Origin: Bacteroidota bacterium
GTDB lineage: Bacteria; Bacteroidota; Bacteroidia; JACCXN01
Length of the DNA: 64,000 nt
Direction of reading: 5' to 3'
Assembly: GCA_013696965.1 (NCBI GenBank)
Contig: JACCXN010000035.1
Span: forward strand, 1 to 64,000
Positions within the stretch are counted from its first letter, which is position 1. Every line of letters begins with the position of its first letter. Positions 43,249 through 52,238 of this stretch are shown piece by piece. The translations under genes were made by a program, and so were the position numbers. The notes under the pieces were generated by a model that saw nothing but the letters and a program-made list of their open reading frames with translations, ran no database searches and was not told the DNA's origin.

Positions 43249-45210
43249 TTAGGCTTTTTCTGAGCTTTTTCCAAAAAAGTGAACAATCAGGAAGAGGATC
43301 AAAAAGCCAAAAGGGAATGTAATATAGGAGGAAACTCCCATTGCTCCGGGAATGGTTCCAAAAACCATGGCAACAGCTCCAACAGTTAAAGCATAGGGCA
43401 ATTGTGTTCTTACATGTTCAATATGGTTGCATGAGGAAGCAAGGGAACTTAAAATAGTTGTGTCTGATATAGGAGAGCTGTGATCCCCCAGAACAGAACC
43501 AGCTAAAACTGTAGACACTACATTATAAAATATCATTAGCGTTGTTTCCTCTGAAAGACCTGTTTCCATACAAATATACCAGGTTGCAGGCAGCATGAGT
43601 GGATATAGGATTGCCATTGTACCCCAGGAAGAGCCAGTGGAAAAAGCTACCAAAGCCGCAAGAATAAAAGTGATTGCAGGAATAAAAATTGGGTTAACAT
43701 CAACAGAAAGCATAATGCCGGTAATAAAATTTGCGGTGTGCATATCCTCTGTTACTAGTGCCAGAGACCAAGCAAGAACAAGTATCATTACTGCCCCAAG
43801 CATTGTTTTAAAACCCTTCATCATAGATTCCATTGTGGCATGAATATCCATAATTCTTTGTGAAAGGGTAAGTATAACAGCCGTTGCCAGCCCTGAAAGC
43901 GAGGACCACAATAATGCATGGTAGGAATTAGCATTTCCAATAATATGGGAAATTTTTCTGGCTAAACTAATGGCAGGATCATTCCAAATTTCCGTATCCC
44001 ACCCTGTATATAACAGACCAGCTATTGTTCCAAATATAACAACCAAAACGGGAATAACAGCATTGTACCATTTTGCTGTTATTCCTTTTACAGGTTCAAG
44101 CGATGCAAGTTCTTCATTATCCCCTGAAAGAGTATTGTGGATACTATTTCCTGCAATTCCTCTTGCTCTTCGTTCGGCTTTTAGCATGGGGCCAAAATCT
44201 CTGGCTTTTAAAATAAGCACTAAAATAAAAAACAAAGTAAAAATAGGATAAAATGCAAACTGCAAGGAATTGATAAAAACAGAATAAGCGCTTTCATCTA
44301 ATCCGTCAATTACTCCAATACTATCTTTAATGTAACCCAATTGAGCCCCAATCCAAGTAGTTACAAATGCAATAGCTGCAATAGGGGCTGCTGTAGAATC
44401 AACAATATAGCTTAATTTTTCCCGTGAAATATTTAATCTGTCTGTTACAGGCCTCATCGTATTTCCAACCACAAGTGTATTGGCATAATCATCAAAAAAT
44501 ATCACGATTCCTAAAAAATAAGTTGTAATTTGTCCTGAAAGAGCGGTTTTGGCATAAACAGAAATTTTATCCACAACGCCTTGCATACCCCCATTCTTTG
44601 AAATAACGGTTACCATGGAACCTATTATCATAGAAAAGATGATAATGGAAAGGTGATCCCAATTTTCCAATGACTTTAAAATGTAGGTGTCAAGAACGGC
44701 CAGAAATCCACTAAATATTCCGGTTATTCCATGTAAATAAAAGTGAATAATTCCAGTTCCAATAAAAATACCCAGAAATAATGAACTTATTACTTCTCTA
44801 AAAAAAAGCGCCATCAGTATGGCCACCAGGGGTGGAAGTATTGACATCCATAATGGGATGGGAGAAACCTTTTTTTGAAAAATAAAACCTTCGGAATGAA
44901 TATTAAATTCACTTTCTTCCGAAAAAGTATAGGGTAAAATTCCTAAACCTTCAATTATATTTACTTGTATTTCGGCTCCATTTACAAAAATATTAGCCTT
45001 GCCATTAATTTGAGAATCAAATTTAATCTTGATTTCTGATTCAACACCACTTACAATTATAGTTGGAAATATTACCTCTGCTTTGGAAAAATCAGGTTGT
45101 ATTTGATTTGCAGTTTGCTGCGAGACTATTGATAAGGAATCAGCAATAGCTGATTGCAGAAAACATACATTTACGATTAAAAAAAGTAAAAGATATAAAT
45201 GGTATCTCAC
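43249..45210 (-). CDS. NhaC-family Na+/H+ antiporter with an extracytoplasmic N-terminal domain
   Basis: The 653-residue protein begins with a signal-like segment (LYLLLFLIVNVCFLQSAIAD) and a domain of about 95 residues (VSGVESEIKIKFDSQINGKA), then about twelve transmembrane helices. Motifs of the NhaC/ion-transporter superfamily are VIFFDDYANTLVVGNTMRPV, STGSSWGTMAILYPL and GSVLGDHSSPISDTTILSS. These proteins exchange Na+ (some malate or arginine) for protons. The SPISDTT stretch marks the family clearly. It is transcribed alone and is convergent with the DUF4199 gene. Confidence 0.87.
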   Translation of the reverse strand: MRYHLYLLLFLIVNVCFLQSAIADSLSIVSQQTANQIQPDFSKAEVIFPTIIVSGVESEIKIKFDSQINGKANIFVNGAEIQVNIIEGLGILPYTFSEESEFNIHSEGFIFQKKVSPIPLWMSILPPLVAILMALFFREVISSLFLGIFIGTGIIHFYLHGITGIFSGFLAVLDTYILKSLENWDHLSIIIFSMIIGSMVTVISKNGGMQGVVDKISVYAKTALSGQITTYFLGIVIFFDDYANTLVVGNTMRPVTDRLNISREKLSYIVDSTAAPIAAIAFVTTWIGAQLGYIKDSIGVIDGLDESAYSVFINSLQFAFYPIFTLFFILVLILKARDFGPMLKAERRARGIAGNSIHNTLSGDNEELASLEPVKGITAKWYNAVIPVLVVIFGTIAGLLYTGWDTEIWNDPAISLARKISHIIGNANSYHALLWSSLSGLATAVILTLSQRIMDIHATMESMMKGFKTMLGAVMILVLAWSLALVTEDMHTANFITGIMLSVDVNPIFIPAITFILAALVAFSTGSSWGTMAILYPLMLPATWYICMETGLSEETTLMIFYNVVSTVLAGSVLGDHSSPISDTTILSSLASSCNHIEHVRTQLPYALTVGAVAMVFGTIPGAMGVSSYITFPFGFLILFLIVHFFGKSSEKA

Positions 45211-45348
45211 CTTGGTATTGTTTTTTATTAAGAATTCCCTTAAAGAGGTTTATTTCAAGTAAAGCATTGAAATAAATCCGAACAGTGGTTACTTAGGCGG
45301 TAAAAATAATAAAAAAGTTATGCCTTTGATGATTTAGATAGGAATTCT

Positions 45349-46542
45349 TTAATCTAATTTATTAAAGCATTCTTTTATTTTACTGTATGTTCTCTCAATA
45401 TCATTGTCCAAACCAATTGACATTCTCACCAAACCTTCAGAGACTCCTGTTTCTGTTCTTTCATCCTCTGGTATTTCAGATGATGTACTACTTCCCGGAG
45501 CGCTGAATAAAGTTTTGTAAAATCCAAGACTAACGGCTAAATAACCAATTTTTTCCTCCTGCATCATTTCCATTAGCTGATATGCCCTTTTTTTAGAACC
45601 TACATCCATTAAAAGCATTCCGCTATAACCAAATTCGGTATTCATCATATTGGTTAAAAGTTCATGTTGTGGGTGTTCTGTCATTCCTGGATAAACAACT
45701 TTTATACCTAGTGTTTTCAACCGCTCGGATAAAAATTGGGCATTTTTACTGTGTTGTTTAACTCGTATGTGAAGTGTTCTTAAATTTTTCAAGATGCTTG
45801 CTGCACGCATGCTATCCATTACAGGGCCCAATAACATTGAAGCTCCATTATTAACATCGCTCAAACTGGTAATAAATTCATTGTTTGCGCATATTACTCC
45901 CGCAACAGTATCGCTTGAACCGTTAATGTATTTGGTTAAACTATGTATTACAATATCAGCTCCCAAATTAACAGGAGTAACTATCATTGGAGTGAAGGTA
46001 TTATCCACTACTAATTTTAGATTATGTGCCTTCGCAATTTTAGATAAGGCAGCAATATCTGCAACTTCAAGCAAAGGATTGCTCAGAGTTTCACAATAAA
46101 GTATTTTAGTTTTTGGAGTAATGGCTTTTTTTACCTCTTCAAGATTTATAATATTTACAAAAGTGGTATGGACATTAAATTTGGGCAAAAAGTTTTTAAA
46201 TAATGCATAAGTTCCCCCATATACAGTTCTTGCGCTAACTATTTCATCCCCGCTACTACATATTTGCATTACTGTACAACTAATAGCTCCCATTCCAGAG
46301 GAAGCAACCTGAGCTGATTCTGTGTTTTCTAGAGCAGCAAGTGTATCTGAAAGATATTTATTTGTTGGGTTCCAATGTCTGGAATAAAGGTAACATCCTT
46401 CAAGAGAAGTTTCGAAAATTTCCTCCATTTTATCTGCCTTTAAAAAAGTATAGGTAGATGAATCTTCAATTGAGGGATTTACCCCTCCAAATTCTCCAAA
46501 ATATTGATGGTCCTGAACACTGCTTGCTGGATCAAACTTCAT
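45349..46542 (-). CDS. PLP-dependent trans-sulfuration enzyme (methionine gamma-lyase / cystathionine synthase-like)
   Basis: The 397-residue protein has the Cys/Met metabolism fold: YSRHWNPTNKYLSDTLAALE near the start, the PLP-stacking region SGMGAISCTV, LVVDNTFTPM, and the Schiff-base lysine in HSLTKYINGSSDTVAGV. The C-terminal domain ends with SGFYKTLFSAPGSSTSSE-like sequence and RMSIGLDNDIERT. Substrate cannot be fixed from sequence: methionine gamma-lyase, cystathionine gamma-synthase or O-acetylhomoserine sulfhydrylase are all possible; methionine gamma-lyase is slightly favoured by the SSTSSEIP region. It stands alone. Confidence 0.85.
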   Translation of the reverse strand: MKFDPASSVQDHQYFGEFGGVNPSIEDSSTYTFLKADKMEEIFETSLEGCYLYSRHWNPTNKYLSDTLAALENTESAQVASSGMGAISCTVMQICSSGDEIVSARTVYGGTYALFKNFLPKFNVHTTFVNIINLEEVKKAITPKTKILYCETLSNPLLEVADIAALSKIAKAHNLKLVVDNTFTPMIVTPVNLGADIVIHSLTKYINGSSDTVAGVICANNEFITSLSDVNNGASMLLGPVMDSMRAASILKNLRTLHIRVKQHSKNAQFLSERLKTLGIKVVYPGMTEHPQHELLTNMMNTEFGYSGMLLMDVGSKKRAYQLMEMMQEEKIGYLAVSLGFYKTLFSAPGSSTSSEIPEDERTETGVSEGLVRMSIGLDNDIERTYSKIKECFNKLD

Positions 46543-46863
46543 AATGCTTCTGTATAAGATTAATTTGCAAAAGTACCAATTAGAATTGATTTTTGATGCT
46601 GCAAGATTATTTTATACAGAATATTTATTTTGATTTGCAAATGGGATTTACTAGATAAAGCCACCCAAAAATAGGAGAATCGGATAAGTATATAACAAAA
46701 TTATTTCTTGCATTATTTCTTAAGGATTTATCTATAGCATTTCTGCTACAATCTTTCCTCTCGGACCTTTTCTGCTAAAATATTTTTTTCAAAAAAACCT
46801 TTCTCCCAAAACCTTTTCTCATAGAATATCACCAAGAATCTTGATCAATCAATGATGATACTT

Positions 46864-47100
46864 TTAGCGTAATGCTTCATTAAACTTTATGCATTTCGGT
46901 TTACCTTGAATTCGTGTTTCATATTTGATTTGAGCTTATTTTGATTTATATATACCGCTCCGTGCATCGCAATTACGCTTGATTTCGCTATAAACCACTG
47001 ATATATCAACTCTGATTATTTTTGCAATAGAAGATTTTGATTCTCTTTCTTGTAACAATACCTCATTTTTACACCTTTGCTCTTGTGAAAGATGTGACAT
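46864..47100 (-). pseudogene. IS30-family transposase, 5' remnant with internal stop
   Basis: From ATG 47100 the frame reads MSHLSQEQRCKNEVLLQERE, then SKSSIAKIIRVDISVVYSEI and KRNCDARSGIYKSK, the N-terminal HTH of IS30-type transposases. After a TAA it continues in the same frame as AQIKYETRIQ, GKPKCIKFNEALR and then stops. The DDE catalytic part is missing downstream. The element is dead. The surrounding 46543-47335 interval holds no other gene. Confidence 0.75.
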
Positions 47101-47190
47101 TACAACTTTATTTTTGGCGATTTATCGGGGTAAAATAACTACTTTCCAAGAAACAGAGAGGGAAATTTTATAATTTTCCTCCTGTTTTTA

Positions 47191-47317
47191 TATTTATTTT
47201 ACCTCGCAATCTAAAAGTTGCATTTGTTAGTTGAATCTAATTATTTATTTTACCTCGCAATCTAAAAGTTGCATTTGTTAATTGAATCTAATGTTACAAT
47301 TGTTAATTGAATCTAAT
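47191..47317. repeat. Tandem repeat, 51-bp unit, about 2.5 copies
   Basis: Unit 1 (47191-47241) and unit 2 (47242-47292) differ at a single position in their last third; a partial, more diverged third copy follows at 47293-47317. Each unit holds AATCTAAAAGTTGC and GTTGAATCTAA, which are like the ends of IS30-family elements. The repeats may therefore come from repeated insertion or excision of one IS end. Confidence 0.7.
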
Positions 47318-47335
47318 TTTTAAAAAGAACGCCTG

Positions 47336-48979
47336 TCATTTTTCTTTTCTAATTTGCGCATGAATTTTTTCATAGACCATAAAACTTTCCGGGATTTTTT
47401 CCAATGAAAGGTCGGAGTTAGCAGGTCCATTGACAACTTTTCCATAACAGCTGAACCTGGAACCATGACAGGGACAATCAAAAGTTTTTTCATCATTATT
47501 CCAATGCACAACACATTTCAGGTGCGGACAAATAGCATTGTAGGCATGAATTTCACCGAATTCGTCCTTGTAAACCGCTAATCGACTCATTCCATTTCGA
47601 ATAATTGCACCTTCACCTTTCATAAGAAAGTCTTCGTTTTCAACTTTATCTCCTTTTAAAAAATCACCGTATTGTTTTATGACATTTGCATTTTCTTCAA
47701 TAAACTCTTTTGTTGATTCTAAATGAATGCGAGAAGGATCGTATATTTTTGCCCAGTCGTTTTTTCTGCCATGAATAAGGTCAGTAATTAAAATGCCGGC
47801 TATTGTTCCATGAGTCATTCCATTACCTGAGTCTCCAGTTACAATGTAAATATTTTTGCTATCCATTGGATTTCTTCCAATAAATGCCAAGTAGTCAACA
47901 GGTTCTATTACTTGCCCTGACCATTTATATATAATTTCCTCAATTGGAAATCTTTTTAAAGCCCATTTCTTAAGTCTTTGGAATCGGTCAATTACTTGTT
48001 CCTCATCCTGCCCGGTTTTATGATCTTCACCACCTATGATTAGTAGATCATATTTATGATCATAGGACTGTAACCTAACGTAATGATATGGATTTGTATG
48101 CCATTTTGAATTCTGCTCACCTGTATCCCACCATAATGCTTTTGGTAATGAATTTTTAGGAATTTTTGCACCTATTACATAAGTACGATAAGGAGCCTGC
48201 TTGGTGTGAATTGCCACTTTATTATTTACCGGGGAATTTGTTGCTACCACAATTTGTTTTGCCTTTACACGATAACCATGTGAAGTAACAATACCATTTT
48301 TATCAATTGTTTTGGCATGAGTTCCTGTAAATATCATTCCTCCAAATGAAATTATTACATCACACAATCCTTTAAGATACTTCATTGGATGGAATTGCGC
48401 CTGATCTTTAAATTTAAGACAAGGGCCTTGTTCTGTTGGTATTCCAGGAATATGGTTTATGATTTCAGTATTTATACCAGCTCTTTGCGTTGCTTCATAT
48501 TCTTCAATTATGGATTCCTCCTTATCTGAGGAATGTAAAAATAAATATCCGTTAAGTCTTTCAAAATCACATGGAATTGCTTCTTCCAATACAATTTTTT
48601 CTATCATTTCAATAGCAGCTGTATGACTTTGAGCTGCAAGCCGAGCTCCCTCATGTCCAAAAACCTTTTCAATTTCAAAATATCTGTCATCTAGGGCATT
48701 TACAATGTGTGCAGTAGTTCGTCCTGTTTCCCCACTTCCAATATAACCATCTTCAATAATAGCAACTGTTTTCCCTTCTTTAACTAACATATATGCAGTT
48801 GTTACACCAGCAATTCCTCCGCCAACTATTACCACATCTACACTTATGTCTTGTTGTAGTTCGGAATAACTAACTGGAACGGAAGAATTTATCCAAAAAG
48901 TGTTGTTTTGTCCCGAAGTTATATCACCACTTGCATCAGATAAGTCAAAATTATTTTCATTGTTATTTATAATGGTCAT
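47336..48979 (-). CDS. FAD-dependent oxidoreductase with C-terminal Rieske [2Fe-2S] domain
   Basis: The 547-residue protein has a DAO-type FAD domain with VDVVIVGGGIAGVTTAYML (GxGxxG from about residue 53) and later SGQVIEPVDYLAFIGRNP and TGDSGNGMTHGTIAG, which close the flavin site. The last 65 residues form a bc1-type Rieske domain: ligands Cys484, His486, Cys502 and His505 in CPHLKC and CPCHGSRF, with the extra cysteine pair (489, 504) present. Such fusions occur in several phyla and are annotated as glycine/D-amino-acid oxidases, but no substrate is established. Downstream on the same strand is only the IS remnant; upstream, 15 nt away, is a small membrane protein gene. Confidence 0.85.
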   Translation of the reverse strand: MTIINNNENNFDLSDASGDITSGQNNTFWINSSVPVSYSELQQDISVDVVIVGGGIAGVTTAYMLVKEGKTVAIIEDGYIGSGETGRTTAHIVNALDDRYFEIEKVFGHEGARLAAQSHTAAIEMIEKIVLEEAIPCDFERLNGYLFLHSSDKEESIIEEYEATQRAGINTEIINHIPGIPTEQGPCLKFKDQAQFHPMKYLKGLCDVIISFGGMIFTGTHAKTIDKNGIVTSHGYRVKAKQIVVATNSPVNNKVAIHTKQAPYRTYVIGAKIPKNSLPKALWWDTGEQNSKWHTNPYHYVRLQSYDHKYDLLIIGGEDHKTGQDEEQVIDRFQRLKKWALKRFPIEEIIYKWSGQVIEPVDYLAFIGRNPMDSKNIYIVTGDSGNGMTHGTIAGILITDLIHGRKNDWAKIYDPSRIHLESTKEFIEENANVIKQYGDFLKGDKVENEDFLMKGEGAIIRNGMSRLAVYKDEFGEIHAYNAICPHLKCVVHWNNDEKTFDCPCHGSRFSCYGKVVNGPANSDLSLEKIPESFMVYEKIHAQIRKEK

Positions 48980-48994
48980 TGTTTTTTATAAGTG

Positions 48995-49276
48995 TTAGTG
49001 TGAGTTATTATTTTTTGAGTTATTCGGTTTGTTTGTATTGTTTTTTAAAATACTTTTAGTGGAATTAATGTTTGGGTTTCGTAAGTTGGGCTTAGGCATG
49101 TTTGGATTGTTTTTTCTTTTATTGTCCTCCCTAAAAAACAAATAAAGCGCAACTAATAAGGCTATTCCAAGTATGAAATAAATTGGCCATGTTGGTATAA
49201 TTAAAAATACAACAACAACCCATGCAATTAGGATTATTATTATTAGAATCAGAAAAATTCTTCTTGCTGTTCCCAC
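48995..49276 (-). CDS. Small two-helix membrane protein with Asn-rich tail
   Basis: The 93-residue protein has two hydrophobic helices (residues 7-29 and 32-48) with a short WPIYF turn, followed by a charged RED-K-x-KRK stretch and a disordered tail of Asn, Pro, Lys and Ser. No family is recognised. It is cotranscribed with the FAD/Rieske gene, 15 nt apart, and could anchor it to the membrane, though this is speculative. Confidence 0.6.
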   Translation of the reverse strand: MGTARRIFLILIIIILIAWVVVVFLIIPTWPIYFILGIALLVALYLFFREDNKRKNNPNMPKPNLRNPNINSTKSILKNNTNKPNNSKNNNSH

Positions 49277-49471
49277 TATGTTTTTTTTGTTTTAATAGTT
49301 AATAAAATATCCTGCCAGTTTTATTGAAGTTGATAAAACAGACCATTCAGCCTCGAAATCTTGTTAAGAATGAAAATATTGAATGGGAATTTTAATGTTA
49401 TTCGAATTTCTGAACTTAAAATATTGTGATTTTTTGTAGAAGGTTTTCTACAAACTGAGAAAATTCCCACT

Positions 49472-49837
49472 CTATTCCAGAAGGTTTTTTACTGTTTTAA
49501 TAAGCAATTGCGGAGAAAAAGGTTTTAACAGGCAGGCATCAGCCTGGGTAATAGTTGCTTGTAATATTTCTTTTTCCATTCCACTTAGAATAATTACAGG
49601 AACAGGTTTTTTATACAAATGATTTTTAACGTGGTCAATTATTTCAAATCCTCCTGAGAAAGGAAGCATAATGTCTGTTATTACTAAATCAAAATCATCA
49701 TCATTAAATTTATGGATGGCTTTTTTTACGGTTTGTACAGCACTTACTTTATAGTTTTCAAGTTCAAGAAAGCTTACTATTGATTGTCGAATAAAAGGCT
49801 CATCCTCAATGACTAAAATATTTTTTATTTTCCCCAT
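49472..49837 (-). CDS. Single-domain response regulator (REC only)
   Basis: The 121-residue protein is a receiver domain: acidic pair Glu11-Asp12, phosphoacceptor Asp55 in LVITDIMLPF, switch Ser85 in VIILSG and Lys105 in CLLKPFSP. There is no output domain, so it must act by protein contact, CheY-like. No histidine kinase is in the same operon. Its ATG overlaps the stop of the DUF2490 gene by one base. As the last gene of the VTC-DUF4956-DUF2490 operon it may link polyphosphate-type synthesis to a two-component signal. Confidence 0.88.
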   Translation of the reverse strand: MGKIKNILVIEDEPFIRQSIVSFLELENYKVSAVQTVKKAIHKFNDDDFDLVITDIMLPFSGGFEIIDHVKNHLYKKPVPVIILSGMEKEILQATITQADACLLKPFSPQLLIKTVKNLLE

Positions 49838-50523
49838 TAAATTATAATATTTACACTGGTTCCTAATATATAATGAGTGGCAGGTACATTAATGTTTTGA
49901 ATGGTGCGCAACATATAATAGACCGAAATACTGGTGTATTTATTAAATGAATAATCCATCCCTAATTTAAATCTTTGCTGAACCCATTTTGTATCGGGAA
50001 ATTCATCCATAGTATTAAAAAATTCAACTGCAGCGTATGGAGTCCATTGCTTATTTAATTCAACATTAGCCTGAATTTTATGTCTTAAAAATTGTTGTGG
50101 AATCCTTCCATTTTCTGATGAAAACATATCCTTATAATTCATCTGGTATCTCAACCTATAACTTAATTCTATTGGCTTCCATTCATTTTTTAAAATCAAA
50201 TCAGTTACTAACCTGTGTCTTGAGCTAAATGCAAAGTCTCTTTGAACATTTTGGCTGTTTCGGTAACTCATTCCTATTCTCAAATGCTTATTGAATTTAT
50301 AGGCAATACCAACATCAATAAATCCTTTCTGAACTTCTGTGGCGTTGTTTCTAAGCCTTATTTCCTGCCTAATATTTATACTTGTTCCAGGGGCTATTTC
50401 TTTCTTTAATTTCAATCCAGACCAAATAAGAAAGTCTTGTGTGTTTTGACTTTTTACTTGATCTGGCCCCAACCAAAAAAACAAGAGCAAAATGAGAATT
50501 ATTACTGTTTCTTTTTTCATCAA
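49837..50523 (-). CDS. DUF2490 outer-membrane protein
   Basis: The 228-residue protein has a signal peptide (ETVIILILLLFFWLGPDQVKSQ) and alternating beta strands with aromatic residues at the ends (FLIWSGLKLKKEIAPGTSIN, WTPYAAVEFFNTMDEFPDTK). It ends in a strand pattern fitting a beta-barrel (HYILGTSVNIII). DUF2490 members are predicted outer-membrane barrels without known substrate. The gene lies between DUF4956 (24 nt away) and the response regulator (1-nt overlap). Confidence 0.8.
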   Translation of the reverse strand: MMKKETVIILILLLFFWLGPDQVKSQNTQDFLIWSGLKLKKEIAPGTSINIRQEIRLRNNATEVQKGFIDVGIAYKFNKHLRIGMSYRNSQNVQRDFAFSSRHRLVTDLILKNEWKPIELSYRLRYQMNYKDMFSSENGRIPQQFLRHKIQANVELNKQWTPYAAVEFFNTMDEFPDTKWVQQRFKLGMDYSFNKYTSISVYYMLRTIQNINVPATHYILGTSVNIII

Positions 50524-50547
50524 TGTTTATGTTTTAAGTAACACATC

Positions 50548-51240
50548 TTAATTTTGTAAAGAAGATTGTGACGCTGCTTTTATACTTGTTTTTTCCACCA
50601 AAACTTTTTGCTGTTTAGTATCCAAATAATATATTTTTACACTTGCACTATCTTTCATGAAATTGATTTTACTAATTGAAATTCTGTGGATATTAAGTCC
50701 AGTTCTTGCTTTTAAGTCTTCAATTAATAGGGCATGATTTTCTGGTTTTATCATTTCTATGTTTTCATACTGCACCTTTTGCGTATTCTCATTTTTCATA
50801 AATAGATTCCCATCAAGAAAATAAGCGCAAGTCAATATAATTGAATTGATTAAAATAGTTTCGAAATATGTTCCTTTGGCAACAGCACTAATTAGTCCTA
50901 TTGCAATAACAATAAACAAATAGGTCATATCCTTTGCTGAAATATTGACAGTACGATATCTTAACAAAGAAAAAACAGCGAATAGTCCGAAGGCAGCTCC
51001 CATAGAAAGTTCAACCTTATTTAACAGATAGGTAATGATAAATATCACCACATTAAAAAGAAAGTAGGTGAAAAAATAATCTTTTTTCTTATAAATGGGA
51101 TAGTAAATTAGCCTGATGAGTATTAGTACAGAAAGGAAATTAATTGCTAACCGTAAAAAAAATTTTGCTCCTATTTTGTCAAATAGTTCAAAATTTGGAA
51201 ATACATCATTGGTTTGAGTAATAACTTCAAGAAGTAACAT
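50548..51240 (-). CDS. DUF4956 membrane protein
   Basis: The 230-residue protein has three or four transmembrane helices in its first 140 residues and the family signature MGAAFGLFAVFSLLRYRTVN, then a cytoplasmic C-terminal domain (LKARTGLNIHRISISKINFM). DUF4956 proteins are usually encoded next to VTC-type polyphosphate polymerases, as here, where the genes overlap by 14 nt. They are presumed to form the membrane part of the complex, possibly a channel for the polymer. Confidence 0.87.
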   Translation of the reverse strand: MLLLEVITQTNDVFPNFELFDKIGAKFFLRLAINFLSVLILIRLIYYPIYKKKDYFFTYFLFNVVIFIITYLLNKVELSMGAAFGLFAVFSLLRYRTVNISAKDMTYLFIVIAIGLISAVAKGTYFETILINSIILTCAYFLDGNLFMKNENTQKVQYENIEMIKPENHALLIEDLKARTGLNIHRISISKINFMKDSASVKIYYLDTKQQKVLVEKTSIKAASQSSLQN

Positions 51241-52024
51241 ACATTATTTTTTTTAAGGTTAATAATTTGGGTTTGAATAGGTTTTGTTTTATTTTGGGGA
51301 ATAATTGTGTAATTCCAAAACAATATTTGCTTATTGATATTTTTCTTATTTTGTTTTTATTCATTACTTGATGAAAAAATGATTTAATAGAATTACCGTC
51401 TTGTTTCAATTCAGCAATTACCAGGAATTCAAATGTTTTTTCACCCTGCTCATTTTTCATTGTTAAATCAATATCAAGGGTTACTCTTTCAGTTAAATCG
51501 TTATTGACTAATGTAATGCGAGAATAGTTTATCCAGCAGACGGGCTTAAGACTTTCAGCCTTGATATTTGCAATAGATCGTAGAAATTTTTTAGCAGCTT
51601 TGCTTAAAGACTGTTCAATACTTTCTAGCTTAATTCTGTTTTTTATTGTTCTGGATTTATTGTTTTTAAACTTGATTTCAAAAAAATTCAGATTTGACTC
51701 AACATATTTTCTACATCTTATTTTATACCGGTTTGATTTTCCATTGTGATGATTCAGGTATAAATCATATTTTTCCGTATCAAAATACAGTGTCTCGTAA
51801 TTTGAGATTCTGTTATTCATAATTTCCAAAACTTTATAATTTTCTTTTAAATTTTGAAGAACTATTTTCAATTTATCCAAATGAAAAACAAATTTTATAT
51901 CAGTTCTATTCATTAACTTGACATTGTCCATTTCATTTAAATTTAAAGACCTGAAATCCTTTAATTCTTGCATAATTTGTTCAAAGAGGACTGAATCATT
52001 TGTCATAATCGAGCGGGTTTGCAT
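51227..52024 (-). CDS. VTC-domain polyphosphate polymerase-like protein
   Basis: The 265-residue protein matches the VTC triphosphate-tunnel fold: RTDIKFVFHLDKL, SNYETLYFDTEKYDLYLNHH, SNRYKIRCRKYVES, FFEIKFKNNKSRTIKNR and a late TLDIDLTMKNEQGE metal region. In yeast Vtc4 such basic tunnel residues polymerise polyphosphate from ATP. Bacterial members paired with DUF4956 have not been proven to do so. It starts the four-gene operon VTC-DUF4956-DUF2490-REC. An ATG at 52006 (MTNDSVLF) is an alternative start six codons on. Confidence 0.82.
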   Translation of the reverse strand: MQTRSIMTNDSVLFEQIMQELKDFRSLNLNEMDNVKLMNRTDIKFVFHLDKLKIVLQNLKENYKVLEIMNNRISNYETLYFDTEKYDLYLNHHNGKSNRYKIRCRKYVESNLNFFEIKFKNNKSRTIKNRIKLESIEQSLSKAAKKFLRSIANIKAESLKPVCWINYSRITLVNNDLTERVTLDIDLTMKNEQGEKTFEFLVIAELKQDGNSIKSFFHQVMNKNKIRKISISKYCFGITQLFPKIKQNLFKPKLLTLKKIMYVTS

Positions 52025-52238
52025 ATAGTTAAGTGCCTTTTCATTATATACCTTTCCTTTTTCTAAAGCTCTATTTACATGGATTTATACTAACTTTTTT
52101 ACTTGCTTTAATTATTATCAAGCTTAAATTTATTAAATTTTACCAGCTATACTTTTCTTTTCAATTGTAGATGTTTTTTATCATCAATTGTATATTTGCA
52201 TTACCATTTCTTCCTTTTTAAAAGCATCAAAAGACATA

